Assembly: GCA_900491605.1 (NCBI GenBank) | Contig: UESW01004352.1 | Coordinates: forward strand, 494,000 to 557,999 | Direction: 5' to 3' | DNA from: Calamus simplicifolius | Lineage: Eukaryota; Streptophyta; Magnoliopsida; Arecales; Arecaceae | Length of the DNA stretch: 64,000 bases | Part shown: piece by piece, positions 22,701 to 35,194 of the stretch | Layout of the letters: every line of letters begins with the position of its first letter | Position numbering within the stretch: position 1 is the stretch's first letter | Notes under the pieces: model-generated | What the model saw: only the letters and a program-made list of their open reading frames with translations | The model's database searches: none | What the model was told of the DNA's origin: nothing | Program-made: the position numbers and the translations under genes

Positions 22701-23889
22701 ATCCTTCAATTGAATACATTTCAAGTTCGAGAAAAGAAAGCTGATACACTAGGGGGTAAGTCCTTATCATAACTACGAGACAGGTCAGGAATATCACAGA
22801 AATATAGTTTCACACAATTTATTGGTTCTAGCCTATGAAGCTCATCCAGAAGTCCCACATTGAGATATTTCATTATGGTTTGTGATATGCTTGCTGATAT
22901 TGCTAGTGGTGATCTAGTAGTTCAAATGAAACTGGGTGTTTAACAAAGACTTCAAACTCTTTCACTAGCAGCTACTAAATTTTCTAATCTTTTATAATAT
23001 CTTGGTTGCATCCAGCAACTCAAAGCACTCCTATGCAATATGTCAAGTTCATCATCTCATATAATTTTTAAAAGGTTAATCAGATCGCATAATTCAACTG
23101 GATATTGACTTGATGACTTCTCACCATCTTATAAAGGTTTCTGACATGCATAAATTATCATAGGCCTTCCTCAATTCCAGCCATACAGGGCAAAAAAAAT
23201 GCAGTGCATATGGTCACCAGCAAGATTCAAGAATGTAGGATTATTATAAAATGGAAAATGAAGAGCATGCATACAGAAAGCATAGAGTAAAAGATCACTC
23301 ATCCCTCACTCTTCTCATAAGTTTGGTGTCATGACTATTGATTGAGTGAACTTTGCATTCTTAAGTTGAGTCCCATAACCACGAGTATAGAGTATAATGT
23401 AAATGTAGAGATAAGAAAGAGCTGGTACTTAGTTTGTTTATAAAAAGATGAATTGAGGACAGAAGAATATAGCCACCTAATAATTTAACCCCATAAACTT
23501 ATGGTCCCTATGTTCCCTCTTCTCATTGTATCCTAATTTGATCTTGTCGATTTTGTCAATTTTGTCCTTTTTGTTCATAAATCAGGGCTAAGAGTGTATT
23601 GTTAGATTAATCCGTCTGTCTTTTAAGTTTCACGGTGTGCCTTTTTCTTTGGATGAATTCATTGGCTACAAACTTGTTATCGCTTTGGAGTCCTAACCAT
23701 GTATGGAGAGCAAGTTTTAAAACAATCTGAAATTTGGCAGAATAGATATGTTTGTTTGAGAAACAAGTCAAATTTCTAGCGATCTCTTGTAGATGAAAAG
23801 ACACCGGTTGGATAGTTAAAAATCTCATGCTCATGGTCTACATCTATCTGGATTTTTCATGAACTAATATATGTGTTGTTGGTATTCAA

Positions 23890-23890
<1 letters not shown>
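22701..23890. other. Gene-free stretch
   Basis: AT-rich DNA with only short shadow frames. No RNA gene or repeat structure was recognised. Confidence 0.5.
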
Positions 23891-23895
<5 letters not shown>

Positions 23896-23920
<25 letters not shown>

Positions 23921-23921
23921 G

Positions 23922-23977
<56 letters not shown>
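23896..23977. repeat. Compound microsatellite (AT)n(GT)n
   Basis: About 50 bp of AT dinucleotides with one interruption, followed by about 28 bp of GT dinucleotides. Confidence 0.95.
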
Positions 23978-23979
<2 letters not shown>

Positions 23980-25969
23980 CAGAAGCATGCGGATTGTTTA
24001 ACATGCATAAAATTAATATTATCATATAAAAAGAAAAAATTATCATATAATTTTTTAAACATAAAAACATACCGTTATGTTGAGGTCTCAAAGAAACAGA
24101 CGCGTCCTACTACCGAATTCGAAGCTATGGATGAAGAATCCCATAGTAGAGTTTACGAGCCAAGGTACTTCATAAAATACCTGCAAAATCAAAATGAAAC
24201 TATAGCCTTCCTCACCTTTCTCAGGATCGGTATCGAATTATGAGAGTGGGCTCACTCTTATTTTTCTATATTTCTCACAACTCTAGCGCACATAAAAAAA
24301 GAGAGAAAAGGAGGAGAGAAACTTTTCTTTCATTTTCCTATCTTCTCTAAAAGTCCACCTTATATCATATTTAAGGCTCCAGGTAAACCAAAAAAATCTC
24401 CTTTTAAATTAATTTAATTTAAATAACCTTTATCTGTTACAATCTATTTTGACCGCATGGAAACAATTCTCACATATATGTCAACTCCTTGATCATATTA
24501 AGAAAAAAAATTATTTTCTTATTTGCAACTAATTTACAAATAATATTAAATTAAAACAATAATATCTAAATCAAATCTAATTTAATAATTTTAGATATTA
24601 TTAATTTCAAATATCTAATAAATCAAATTCATTATTTTATTTTTAATATTCTCAATAATCACATTATCAAAATATCAAAAAATAAAATTTTTCTCTCTCT
24701 ATCAACTCATAATATGCGCCATTTACAAGAACAAAATTCTCTTGTATGATGTTCCATAATAACATTTATGTGCAACCATTCATATCAATTATTATATGAA
24801 CAATGTGTCTAAACATATTTTTATTTTGTTCAATGACTAATTTATTGTACCAAAATAAATATAAAAAAATAATCAATCAAATCGATTATTTATCTAATAA
24901 ACTCTTTATTATAAAGTTTCAATAAATATTTTATTTAAAAAAATAATTAATTAATCACATTAATTATTTAATCCAAGGGTATTTGATGCGATTAACCTAA
25001 GACGGTGTGGGGACCATGAACCCATAATTTTAAGCTCCAATAACTTGAATAAACTCAATTAAAACTTTTTAATTATTTATTCAATTTATTAATCTCGAAG
25101 TTATTCCACTAAAAACTCGAGACTGCACTCTTAAAAATTATAGATTAATTTTACTCGAAAAACTTGAGCGTCCATTGATATAATCATTACATGTAATTCA
25201 ACCCTCCATAGTTAGTTCATAATTAGAGATACGTGAAATAACCGTTATACCTCTCTAATTATCTCTTATTCCTTAAGTACCATTGATTCACTAGTTAAAC
25301 AGTTAATTTATGATCGGATCATAAATTATACGCATAACTGTTTAGCTACATAATCAACACTTAAGGGAACTAATTTTAAGCTTCTTTCAAAAGCCATGGG
25401 TTTCATATCTTTAAATCACATTTCCAGCCCAATGTGTTATTAAACCTCCAAGATGTAAGTATTGGGCCCAACATCAAATGAGCTTTAACAAACAAATCAA
25501 AATATCCAATAGCATAATCAAGGAGTCTGTGATTAAATCAGGATTAAGGTTGATTTATATATGATAATCTTATGACATAAATTGAATTCTTTATAATGGT
25601 CTTAAATAAAGATTCAAATTATGTTGGTCCAAGTCCTATATAATCTTATTATATATAATACCTCCACTAAGTGTCTCTACACACAATCCGGATAAGATTG
25701 TTACATTCAATATATACATGGACCATATTAATGATTAGCGATAGAAGATCCGTGTTCTATCAATCACGAATATGTTTAAATATATTAGCTATAATTTTAA
25801 TCCTTTTATATACATTATACTAAAATTACAGCCTCATAATATTTTTAAATTTTTATATAAATATTCATCTTTGATATAAATGAGGTAAGATTGAAAAAAA
25901 ATACTTTTTTATTAATTTAAAAAATTAAAAAGTATAAAAATATTTATTTAAAGGGCACTATTTCTAACA
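23975..25969 (-). mobile_element. Putative solo Copia LTR, about 2.0 kb
   Basis: On the minus strand it begins TGTTAGAAATAGTGCCC at 25969, resembling the TG...GTAGTGCCC start of Copia A, and appears to end CTTCTGCTACA at 23975. No PBS, PPT or coding domain is present. The 3' edge abuts or includes the (GT)n tract, which hides any target duplication, so that boundary is uncertain. Confidence 0.55.
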
Positions 25970-26880
25970 TTGAAATGCATAACAACTCATTGGTTTTTAT
26001 AAAAGTACTCACAATCACACCAGTCACCACCAGAAGTTTCCTTGAACTTAATGTAGGAAGTGACAACTGACAAATAACTGAGATTTTAGCAACACTTGTG
26101 CTATTGATGGAAATCAGTTTAGGAGTATGATGAAGATTGGCTAGATGCTATTTCTATTGTTTGAATTTACGTAACTGAAGGAAGAAAAAAGATCCAAGAC
26201 ATTGCGAATCCATGCAATTAGACTAGTGCCTCAGCTGGTCAAATTAGAAATTCTAGGAAAACTGAATGATATAAGTGTCTATCAGAGACCTTAACCCTTG
26301 GATCCATTCCAGTGGAGGTCTTGTTAGTTACCAGTAACAATACATCAAATCAAGAACAATTTTCAAGCCCTCCTAGGAGACATGCCCTTTATGTGTTTCT
26401 TCTTGGGTTGTGGTTGTCTCCTTAATTTGATTTCTCTTTCTCCTGCAGAACTTCGAAAAGAATATCAACAATCATAACCATCAACCTTTGTGCCTATCAT
26501 ATGATGTTGGTTTTTTATGGATCCTCATCTCAACATCTGGTGACTTGAGCACCGTTACTTGTTCTCAGTGTATCATACATTAGAGAACACGAAATCATAG
26601 GAAGCATACATCTAAGGATGGATGCATGCTAATTTGTCAATTAGAACCACATTTGTTGCAGAAGGAAGAAGAGGTTTATCATTCAAACCATAAAGGAAGT
26701 GTTAAGTCAAGACCTAAAATTTGTTACATGGCAGAGTGACAGCCATGCCCAACCACTGTCATTCTTCACTCCAACCTGGAATTCCAATAATTGGTTGCAT
26801 GGTTTTGATAGGATAGCAATTCTACCTGGTTCAATGGGAAGGCTAGATTTGGGTTGAATTTTAGGGTAAACTGAAAACCT
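25970..26880. other. Gene-free stretch
   Basis: No credible frame or RNA gene. It may be old intergenic sequence. Confidence 0.45.
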
Positions 26881-26882
26881 AA

Positions 26883-27143
26883 GGCAGTGTTTGATAGAAA
26901 AAATATTATCCATGAATAAGTGTACGGGATAGAGTTTGTTTCCCTGACTATCCCTAGGGATATTCCTTGACTATTCCATTGATCATATCAAATGCAAAAA
27001 GGTAAATCCATAGGATAACTTTTTTTTACTCTTATTTGAAGGGATAACCAGCTATTCCTGCATTTTCTAGGGAATAAATTGAGGGGATATTCTATGGTTA
27101 ACCATGGATTATCCCTTTGGTTAACTTTATTTCAAACACTACC
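26883..27143. mobile_element. Tourist-like MITE copy 1
   Basis: Inverted ends GGCAGTGTTTGATAG and CAAACACTACC (TIR about 13 bp), 261 bp long, rich in GGATA/TATCC blocks. The right flank is TTA. The left flank reads TAA, probably mutated from TTA. The family has further copies at 28082 and 35195. Confidence 0.8.
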
Positions 27144-27146
27144 TTA

Positions 27147-28078
27147 TAGTTGAAGTCGGGACAGGGCTAGCATATATACTCTTTGCCTCAAACCAATTCC
27201 AAATATATATTTTTACAACTTTTTAAGTTTTCGAATTATGTTTAAAAATAATTTTAGGAAAAAAAGAGTATACGAGTGGGGCTACAGGGTGGGGTTGAGG
27301 ATGAGGACTAAAATTATTGCCACACCAAACATAGGGTCGAGGACAGAGGTGGAGGCAGGATGAGCACACCCATTCAATTTTTCCTTGGTTGCATGGTCTA
27401 TAACTCATATAAGCATACTTATATGTTTGTTTGTGCAGAGAAAAACATTGAATCTTTTTGTGACTGCTGGCATGATGAATATGTGCTCTATATTTCTCTT
27501 TGCATTAGAAAGCTTGGAATATAACTTGAATTTTCTTTCCACATTCCAGAGACAGAGTCAGACATACTCTTTTGAATAAAAGCGACAGCATTACTCATGG
27601 TGGATGCCATCTGGAAGTGGGCAGACAATGTGCAGACTCCAGCCGAATTTAACCATACCAGTTCAGGCATTGCTACCTGAGAAAAGATGGAAGCAGTTTT
27701 TATCCTCTTTCTGTGCTGAAACCCTCAATATGTTCTCTGCTTTCCATGGCAAGTCTTGTGCTCGTAGATAAATGATCCACAGCCACCACCACCGGTTACC
27801 ACTAGATGCCTTATGCTATGGGGCCTTTCCTTTTTGGAGATGGCTACTATTTCTTCTCCTCCAACTTGGGCAGTAACATTGACCTATTTGTCTACTCTGT
27901 TCTCATACACTTGGTTTTGGTTGCATCATTTTTTTTTTTTCCAACTTTCTAGCTAACATTCAAAGTTTTCTCTTGAATGGCATGGCAAAGAGAACCAACA
28001 AATAGGATTTTGGTTGGGGAATTATTATGATCTATTTTTTGCTTCTCAGGTTTGCTGGTTTTGTGGGACAATAAAGAT
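27147..28078. other. Gene-free stretch between two MITE copies
   Basis: Short frames on both strands, for example 27385-27579, show no domain or splice-compatible continuation. Nothing was assigned. Confidence 0.45.
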
Positions 28079-28081
28079 TTA

Positions 28082-28346
28082 GGTAGTGTTTGATATAAAA
28101 AATGCTATCCCTAAGTAAGTGTACATGATAGAGTTTATCCATGGGATAACTGAGGAATAATCAACTTTTTTTAATAGCAATTTTGCCCTTAAGGGATAGC
28201 TATAGCTATTCCTTCATTCCCTAGGAAATAAGTTCAGGATAACTCATGGTTAATTTTTTCGATTTATCCTTCGTAGTTATAGTTTTTAAGAATAAAGAAG
28301 GATATCCAGGGGTTATCCCCTCTTATTTCCTATTTCAAACACAGCC
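28082..28346. mobile_element. Tourist-like MITE copy 2
   Basis: GGTAGTGTTTGATA...CAAACACAGCC, 265 bp, flanked on both sides by TTA (28079-28081 and 28347-28349). This is the target duplication expected of PIF/Harbinger-type elements. Confidence 0.85.
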
Positions 28347-28827
28347 TTAGAGTTAATATTCCACTTGACATTCGGCATGATTTAATTTAAAAGAGCAAGC
28401 AATTTTAGATATGTTCGTGAATATGATTCGAACTTGACATAGAATTAGAGGGTTTGAGTTGAACATAAATAGATTTGGATCAAAATCGTATTACCCCATT
28501 AAACATGATTAATAAACAAGCCATGTTTCGGATTAATTTGCTAATCTGCAATTATTCATAATCGACATAATTATTAAACAGATTAACTTATGTAAAGTAA
28601 GTAAAATAAAACAAACAAAAAAAAAAGAAGTAGAAAATATTTTAGGTAATATTTAAATTTCTGATATAATTAACAAACAGATTAGGTTTGGATGGATGCG
28701 TTTGATGTTATACTTTTAAACCCATGGACATGATTTGCCTCCCCTGCTGTTAAGCAAGGCTTTTCACAGCGAACGAACGAACGATCGATTGACACGGCCA
28801 TAGAGCTAATCAAACCTCACATATATA

Positions 28828-28852
28828 GAAGAAGAAGAAGAAGAAGAAGACA
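28828..28852. repeat. (GAA)n microsatellite downstream of bZIP
   Basis: About eight AGA/GAA triplets in the presumed 3' UTR of the minus-strand bZIP gene. Confidence 0.85.
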
Positions 28853-28958
28853 GAGAACAAATGAGAGAATGGAATAACGCTACAAAATGATCTCCCTTGG
28901 AGAACGAACGATATGATCACTGGTGGATGCAAGAAGATGGGGAGTAATTTTTCATGCT

Positions 28959-29402
28959 TCATTTGTTGTCCACTTGCATGGCGTTGAGCTTTTTCTGGAG
29001 GCCAGACGCTTCCTCTCCGAGCCAGGCGTTCTCCTGAAGGATCCGATCTCGCTCCTCCATCAGCTGGTTGAGCTCGTCGACGAGCCTTCGGTTGGTGGCT
29101 CGGAGGCACACCACCTGCGAGCAGAGCTCGTCCAGGTGCCTCTGCTTCCTGACGCGCGACCGCCGGGCCGACTCCCTGTTCGATATCATCCTCCTCCTCC
29201 TCCTCTCATCCACCACCAGGCTTGGTTGGTGGTGCTCATCAGCCTCATCCGACGTTGAGTTGTTGCCAATTAATCCAGAGCAGGGCAAAGCCACTCCATC
29301 CACCGAGCCCATGGCTTGGACTTGGGTTGCATAAGCTCCAAAGATCCTTGTTAAGTCTAGCTGGCCCCCATACTGCAGGCCAGCAACCTCATGGGGGTAC
29401 AT
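28959..29402 (-). CDS. Group-S bZIP transcription factor (bZIP43-like)
   Basis: A 147-residue intronless protein. It has the strict bZIP signature N-x7-R-x9-L-x6-L-x6-L within NRESARRSRVRKQRHLDEL and the following heptads (CLRATNRRLVDELNQL...LQENAWL). The DNA-binding basic region and zipper span roughly residues 65-125, preceded by NNSTSDEADE, a stretch I associate with the bZIP43-like branch of plant group S. These nuclear factors bind ACGT-core sites as homo- or heterodimers. I chose ATG at 29402-29400 (MYPHEVAGLQYG) because the longer open frame to 29513 has no ATG and is closed by TGA just upstream. The family residue Trp in DELW is Cys here. The frame looks intact. Function in this plant is unknown. 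Confidence 0.92.
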   Translation of the reverse strand: MYPHEVAGLQYGGQLDLTRIFGAYATQVQAMGSVDGVALPCSGLIGNNSTSDEADEHHQPSLVVDERRRRRMISNRESARRSRVRKQRHLDELCSQVVCLRATNRRLVDELNQLMEERDRILQENAWLGEEASGLQKKLNAMQVDNK

Positions 29403-29538
29403 GGATGGAGCTTTCAAGGTGTGGAATATGCTAGAGAGTTCTTCAGAGGGGAGGGTGGGTGAAGGCAAGCTTGAAGGTGGTGGCCTATTTAATTGTGCAA
29501 AAAAGGGTTGCAACCGGAGTCAAGTCATGGCCCACTTC

Positions 29539-29583
29539 TATATAAATAGTGTATGACAAGGTTTTCCATTTGTGCTATATATG
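29539..29583. promoter_or_regulatory. TATA-like sites upstream of bZIP
   Basis: Two AT boxes lie about 140 and 175 bp before the bZIP ATG: TATATAAATAG at 29539-29549 (a better match on the + strand) and CTATATATG at 29575-29583 (reads CATATATAG on the minus strand). Either could place a start site giving a 5' UTR of roughly 110-145 nt. The choice is unresolved. Confidence 0.35.
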
Positions 29584-29589
29584 CCTGTG

Positions 29590-31565
29590 CTATAAGCCAT
29601 GGACATTCTACTAATAGTCCTTGGCAAGTTTTGTCACCATTGTTTCAGTATGGGGGCTATTAATGCATGATCGCAGTACAACTACAAAGCTGAATGATAT
29701 ATGCTGAGGTGATCAAGAGTTTGATGAATGAGTGCTAAACCATTATTGTCGACTCCTATGTACTTTAAAATTGTAGCCAATCCTCTTTTAACTTTTCTAA
29801 TTAAAGATCCAGAATATCTTTAGGGGTTGTATGCAAGCAAAATCCAAAGCTATATATCCAAGGCCATTGGTGCCAATAAATGGGTAAAGTTAGGTGGAAG
29901 TTGGTGATATAATATTATATGATAGGACTGAGGTTTCTAATCTAGTAATGCGTCAAGTTGATTCAATTTGAGAGGCGCTGACATTATGAAGAAAGGTCGC
30001 TTTGTAGAAAGCCAAGGGAAGATGGATATGATGGCTCAATTGACCACCTTGGTGGCCCTGGGGGTCAAAAGTGCTGCTGATGGCCAGAAGCACACACCCC
30101 CATCAAAAGTATTAATTCTGGAGCTGTGGCGAATTGACGATCACCTTCCAGATAGAGTTGTTCCGCTCTATGAGCCACGATACGAAAGGTCTTGGATCCA
30201 TTGGCTGAACGTCTCAGGCTTCGATGTGTGTAATATTTTCTTGCATAAATAATTTCGCATCAGATTTAAGAAGTTATAACACAAATTTATTTGTTATTAA
30301 TTAGTTTACTCTGTTGTACTAATAAATCAAAAAAGATAGTGTTTATTATTTATAAGGTTTTCTTAATATACCATCTTTTGTATTTTCTGTGCATAATTTT
30401 TATTCTTCTCATAAAACAAATTAAAGAACAATAATATTATTATTCCATCCTTAACTTTGATTTCGTTCAAAGTTAAGGCATGGCACAGCAGGCAGGCATC
30501 ATATATTTTGTTGTAATTCAAAGAGAAGGGTCAGCATTATATTAAATTAGATGGAAACTAAGATAAGGATAATTTAAGAGCCAATAAAACCAATTCGGTA
30601 GAATTTAAATCCAAAGACTCAAGAATCGATCATCCAATTTTTTTAAGATTTTTTTTAAAAAAAAAATAGTAAAATGCCTTTTGAAATCAAACCTACGACA
30701 TCACATACAAATCATGAATTATCTACTAGCTATCTTTATAAAAAATGTTAAGTATTAAATTAGTTAATAAATACCATGTATACCATTTTTTTTACTAAAC
30801 ATAACTAAGAAAAATTGTAGCCAATAAATAATAAATATATGTAAAGAAAAGATTCAATTTAAAATGTAATATCCAAGATTAGTCTCACATCGAATGAAAA
30901 AAAAATATTTTATTCATTAACTTTTACTTAAATTTTTTGATCACATAATTAACAAATGAGCTTGAAGGGTTATAAAATGAGCATGAAAAAAAAAAGAGAG
31001 AGAGCTATCCATGAGGCAAAAATATTTCTCAACTCAGGCATCTTGAGACCCGATTTCTCACTTCAATTTTCTTTTCTTGTCCTCCCTACCTCCAACCAAG
31101 GCTCAGAGGAAAACACATTCTTCTGCAATCTTTTCTGGACTGCGTTTGCTTTGGTGGACAAGAAAATCTCACCTCGTCTTTCTGGCCGCCACTTTGTCCA
31201 AGATTCTGCCACCTTTTAAGTGGTTGGGGCAGAGAGATGGGAATGAAATCCTTTCTTGTTAGCTGACATCGGCATCATGGCGGCTTCTTTTAACACCAAC
31301 AATACGCAACATGGAGGGCAAAATGATCGCATTGCAATTTCTCTCATATATCTCGGTTGAGACAAATTTGGGACCAAGGTCTTGGTGACGCCAAAATCCT
31401 TGCTAATAGAAACGATTTTATGAGATCCAATTCTCCACCGTTTGATAATTATTTTGCAAGCCAGCCTCCTAATGATAGAATAATAGTGCCATTCTTAAAC
31501 CGTTGTGCTTTTTTTCCTTTCAATTTTATAGCTAGATTGCCTGTGGCTTGGTTTAGAAGATAATA
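29590..31565. other. Gene-free region with small unassigned frames
   Basis: A 94-codon + frame at 29968-30252 (MRGADIMKKGRF...) has an even amino-acid mix but no domain I recognise and no visible partner exons. It could be a fragment of a gene or TE. Frames at 30956-31219 and 31357-31563 are weaker. The rest is AT-rich. Confidence 0.4.
30449..30478. other. Perfect 12-bp inverted repeat with 6-nt spacer
   Basis: CCTTAACTTTGA (30449-30460), spacer TTTCGT, TCAAAGTTAAGG (30467-30478). Isolated, with no adjoining gene. It may be a MITE remnant or a chance palindrome. Confidence 0.7.
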
Positions 31566-31571
31566 TTCACA

Positions 31572-31945
31572 CAAAAATATACTTTTTGGTTCTTAAACTT
31601 TCATTCAAATTTATTTCAATTCTTAAACTTTCAACTGTTACATCTTAACTCTTCATATTTTAAGATATTATGTTTTGTTATATGACTTTGGTTAAAATTA
31701 ATGAAATAATTAACGCGATATAATATCATTCCTTTATAAACTAGATACCAACAATTCATGTCGCTGCATTAGGGTAGCATATTAGGTATGTTATTTTATC
31801 AATTTTAATTAGCTTTATGTAACGAAACATTGAGAATGTAATATTTTTAAAATATAAAAAAACTAAAATGTTATAAGCGAAGGTTTGAAGGTCTAAACAA
31901 CTTTTGAGTGGAAGTTAGAAAACCAAAAAAACATATTTCCACCTA
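31572..31945. mobile_element. MITE-like element with imperfect long TIRs
   Basis: The left end ATACTTTTTGGTTCTTAAAC and the right end, whose reverse complement includes TTTTTTTGGTTTTCTAACTT, form imperfect inverted arms of about 30 bp around an AT-rich non-coding core. TSD and superfamily are not clear. Confidence 0.5.
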
Positions 31946-31949
31946 ATGT

Positions 31950-32898
31950 TAACTAAAAGGCATGAAGAGAGGTTATTACCTATTAATTATTAAATATTTA
32001 AAATAATCATCATGCTGATTTTGCTATACATTACCTATGATCGATTTATTATTATGGCAATCAATTGAATTATAAGAGTACAACAAATGTTATATTTATA
32101 TTCTTTCCTAGAGCGAAGAGTAAAATGAGGTAGCGCTTTGAAATGCAAAACTAGATATATTTATTTCATGATATATCATATCAATCGATAATAATATATC
32201 ATACTGTATTGATGTTGAATTGAGATTTGATGCTAATGTACACTAAGTCTTAGCACATCGAATCGATGTGTACCAAATGTATTGATGTTATATTAGTATG
32301 GTATCAATATGGAGTTTGGAATCAAGACGATAAAGTTTCATTTCATTTCCCTTATAGGATCAAAGGTGTCAAACAATATAATATTTATGTTGTTCTTTGA
32401 CATAGAGGTTATGTTATTAGGGCTGGAGGGTTACACTAGGTTGGGCCATGCCCTAATCCAAGCTTGACTCAGAACTTTTTTTGGGGCTATGGATTAGGCT
32501 TAGGTTTGATTTTTGTAAAAAAGTTAGACCTAATCATACAGAGTCGTAATGATCCATTTGAACCAAAAATTAAACTAATGGAATTAATTTTTTTGCTTTT
32601 AAATATTTGCATTAAAACAAGTGACATTTAAAATAATTATACCTCACATATAATATAGTCTTATGTGTTAAAGCCATGACCATGGTACATAGCTTAGCTC
32701 ACCCCCTCCTCCTACCCCTACCATAAAAAAAAACACCTTCGATGAGCCGGATTATAATACCTAGTCCCTATTAACTAACCATGCAATGCTTAATCTACCG
32801 TATCACTTCTTCTTAATTTTCGATCCTTCTTACTAAATAATGGCTATATGGACACTTATATTTATGAGGTTTAGTAAGAAAATAATGATGCACAGTGA

Positions 32899-32900
<2 letters not shown>
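31950..32900. other. Gene-free AT-rich stretch
   Basis: No gene. Possible degraded repeats near 32140-32340 could not be classified. Confidence 0.4.

Positions 32901-32903
<3 letters not shown>

Positions 32904-32969
<66 letters not shown>
32904..32969. repeat. (AT)n microsatellite
   Basis: About 33 uninterrupted AT units. The open frame across it is an artefact. Confidence 0.97.
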
Positions 32970-32972
<3 letters not shown>

Positions 32973-33340
32973 CAATGTATAGATGAAGGACTCAAAAGTA
33001 AAAAGATTGGCATGATGAACTAGGTGTTATATGATTGGTTAATAAGGCTAAATATTATAATCCAATCTATTGAAGGATCAAACATTAATTTATTTTTTTT
33101 AAAAAAAAGTAAAGCAATGCAACATAAATTTTCTTTTCATTGCCAACAATTTTTCTTTTGTTTAATTTATTGACTAAGCCACACCCTCAAATAAGAAGAA
33201 CAAGTTTTGTGGTACCATCACTCCTATTTTTTTAGTGTTTAGCCTCCATTTCTTTTCCACGACCCACCTCACAACCCATACTTTCCTATATTTTGCCCTT
33301 AATGGGCTTTCATAAGCTGGTGAGATATTAGATGGGAGGG

Positions 33341-33538
33341 AAAAGACTTGCTGCACCACTCTTCAATACAGCAAGCATACATTGGCCATGCAAATTGATT
33401 GCCCATGCATGTCGGCATGCATGTGGTGCATGACAAGGCCCATTAAGCCACCACATGCAGGCCGACAAGTGCATGTAGCCAATCTGCGCGGCTAATGCAT
33501 GCTTGCTACATCTGAGGGTGGTGTAGCAAAACTTTTTT
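33341..33538. mobile_element. Foldback MITE, about 200 bp
   Basis: Outer arms CTTGCTGCACCAC...CAGCAAGCAT and ATGCTTGCTACA...GTGGTGTAGCAAAA are inverted over about 35 bp. Inner arms CATGTGGTG and CACCACATG, plus GTCGG/CCGAC, extend the foldback so that most of the element is self-complementary. A partly related sequence lies at about 33651-33825. Confidence 0.75.
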
Positions 33539-33549
33539 CAGATGAGAGA

Positions 33550-33625
33550 GGAGAAGCTCCATGGGCCCATCTCGCTATCCTTGCAAAGGAGAAACTCCAC
33601 GGACCCATCCCGCTATCCTTGCAAT
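33550..33625. repeat. Tandem duplication 2 x 38 bp
   Basis: GGAGAAGCTCCATGGGCCCA at 33550 recurs as GGAGAAACTCCACGGACCCA at 33588, each running to CGCTATCCTTGCAA. It abuts the foldback MITE. Confidence 0.9.
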
Positions 33626-33650
33626 ATCTTGCCGTAACAATTGTAAAGAA

Positions 33651-33825
33651 AAAGTCTTGCTACACCAAAACTGCACTGTACTTGATAATTGACATGCAGC
33701 GTATGCGCATGCATATCAAAAGAAAAAAATATTTTTATCCTTAATACGTATGCGCATGCACTGCGCACCAATCACCGAGCACGATGCATGCAAGCTACAC
33801 CACACCCGATGCATAAAGATTTTTT
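33651..33825. mobile_element. Possible relative of the foldback MITE
   Basis: It starts AAGTCTTGCTACACCA, and the right end carries TGCAAGCTACACCACACC, both close to the termini of the 33341-33538 element. The inner GTATGCGCATGCA is repeated in inverted positions. Boundaries are uncertain. Confidence 0.4.
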
Positions 33826-33859
33826 CATTGTAAAAGGGTCCCAACATCTTCCATGCCCC

Positions 33860-35190
33860 ACTTCATTCATTGATGGGCGAAAGATAATTCTAGTCTTTGC
33901 GTAATGGCATCAATATGTCATCCTTGTTTTTAGAGACAAGACTAGATTATTCATTACGGCTAAGATTGGGTTACATTCCCTAATTAAGCTTCATTCTTTG
34001 ATAAAAAAATTTTTATTAAAAAAAATTAATTTTTTTCATTTACTTACATATCTATTTTTTCTTTGATTAAAAAATTTAAAAATAAGTTATATTTTTAAGT
34101 TATTATTTACTTGTTCAATCCGTGGTAACACTTAGCCATATGAAGATATCTAAATTGGTTTGATATAGATTAGATAAATTATTTTTTTATCTTCCTCGAA
34201 TATTCTTCTACAATTGTTCCTTGATTCTTCTTTTCATCTTTTTGAAAAAAAAAAAAAGTAAAAAGACAATATTTAAGAGAGATTCTATGGTTAAAATAAA
34301 AAATATCTTCTTATCATATAATTTATTTTTATAAAGAGATATAATACTATAATTTTTATTAAAAAATAAAATTTATATATGATTATATATATAAAAGTAT
34401 GACTGAAAATATAATCTGATAAGAAAAAATTGAGCTTTAATTATATAGAAATAGTACATAATATGTGAAGTAGCTCTAATAGTATAAAGGATATTACAAA
34501 AAAAAGAAAAAAAAATCAACAATTTATTAAAAAAAATTATAATATAAAGAACAAAGATAACGGATATCAAAATTACTTTTTCATCTATAAATGTATATAA
34601 ATTTTTAAGTAATTTTATTGTGTTTCAAATATGAAATCTCAAGGATAACATTGTATGGAGACCTTAGGGATATCACTACATCAACATCGTCTATGATTGC
34701 CATTGGATTGGGGTCGTTCTTTGAATCTTTTTTGAAACTTGTACGCAAGTCCTAAAGATGCTAATCTAACAAAGTAAGATGGTACAAATCCACTAAGATT
34801 TTGGATAACAAAAGTGATTAGGCCCTAAGCAAATGGCCGGTTTTCTGCTCGTTGTTTGGAAGATTTGTGGAAGAGTGGTTGGTCGTCGTCGGTATCGTCA
34901 TTGTTGCCAATCTTATCGTCGTCGTCTTCATGATCCGTCTCGTCGTTAGTAGAAATGCACCTCTTAGTTAGTGGTGTGTCCACATTGTGAGCCTTTTAAA
35001 AGTCATCGAGACGGCGTTATATTTGGACCTTGGAATTGAGATACAGGCTTTTAATTTGGTCTATTTTTGGTTGGAATCTCTCTACTTATCTAATTTTGGA
35101 TGCCTTGAGAAACTTTAAAGAAAAAAAAAAGCGAGAAAAGATCATCAATAAGAATAATCAATTAAAAGTTCTTCTACCGTTATAAAGACA
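33860..35190. other. Gene-free stretch, very AT-rich
   Basis: Long A/T tracts. Short GTCGTC-rich patches near 34870-34935 are not part of an intact frame. Nothing was assigned. Confidence 0.45.
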
Positions 35191-35194
35191 TTTA

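Noticed and set aside
29968..30252. 94-codon frame as a host gene
   Set aside because: No domain, promoter or homologous feature recognised; kept only as an unassigned frame.
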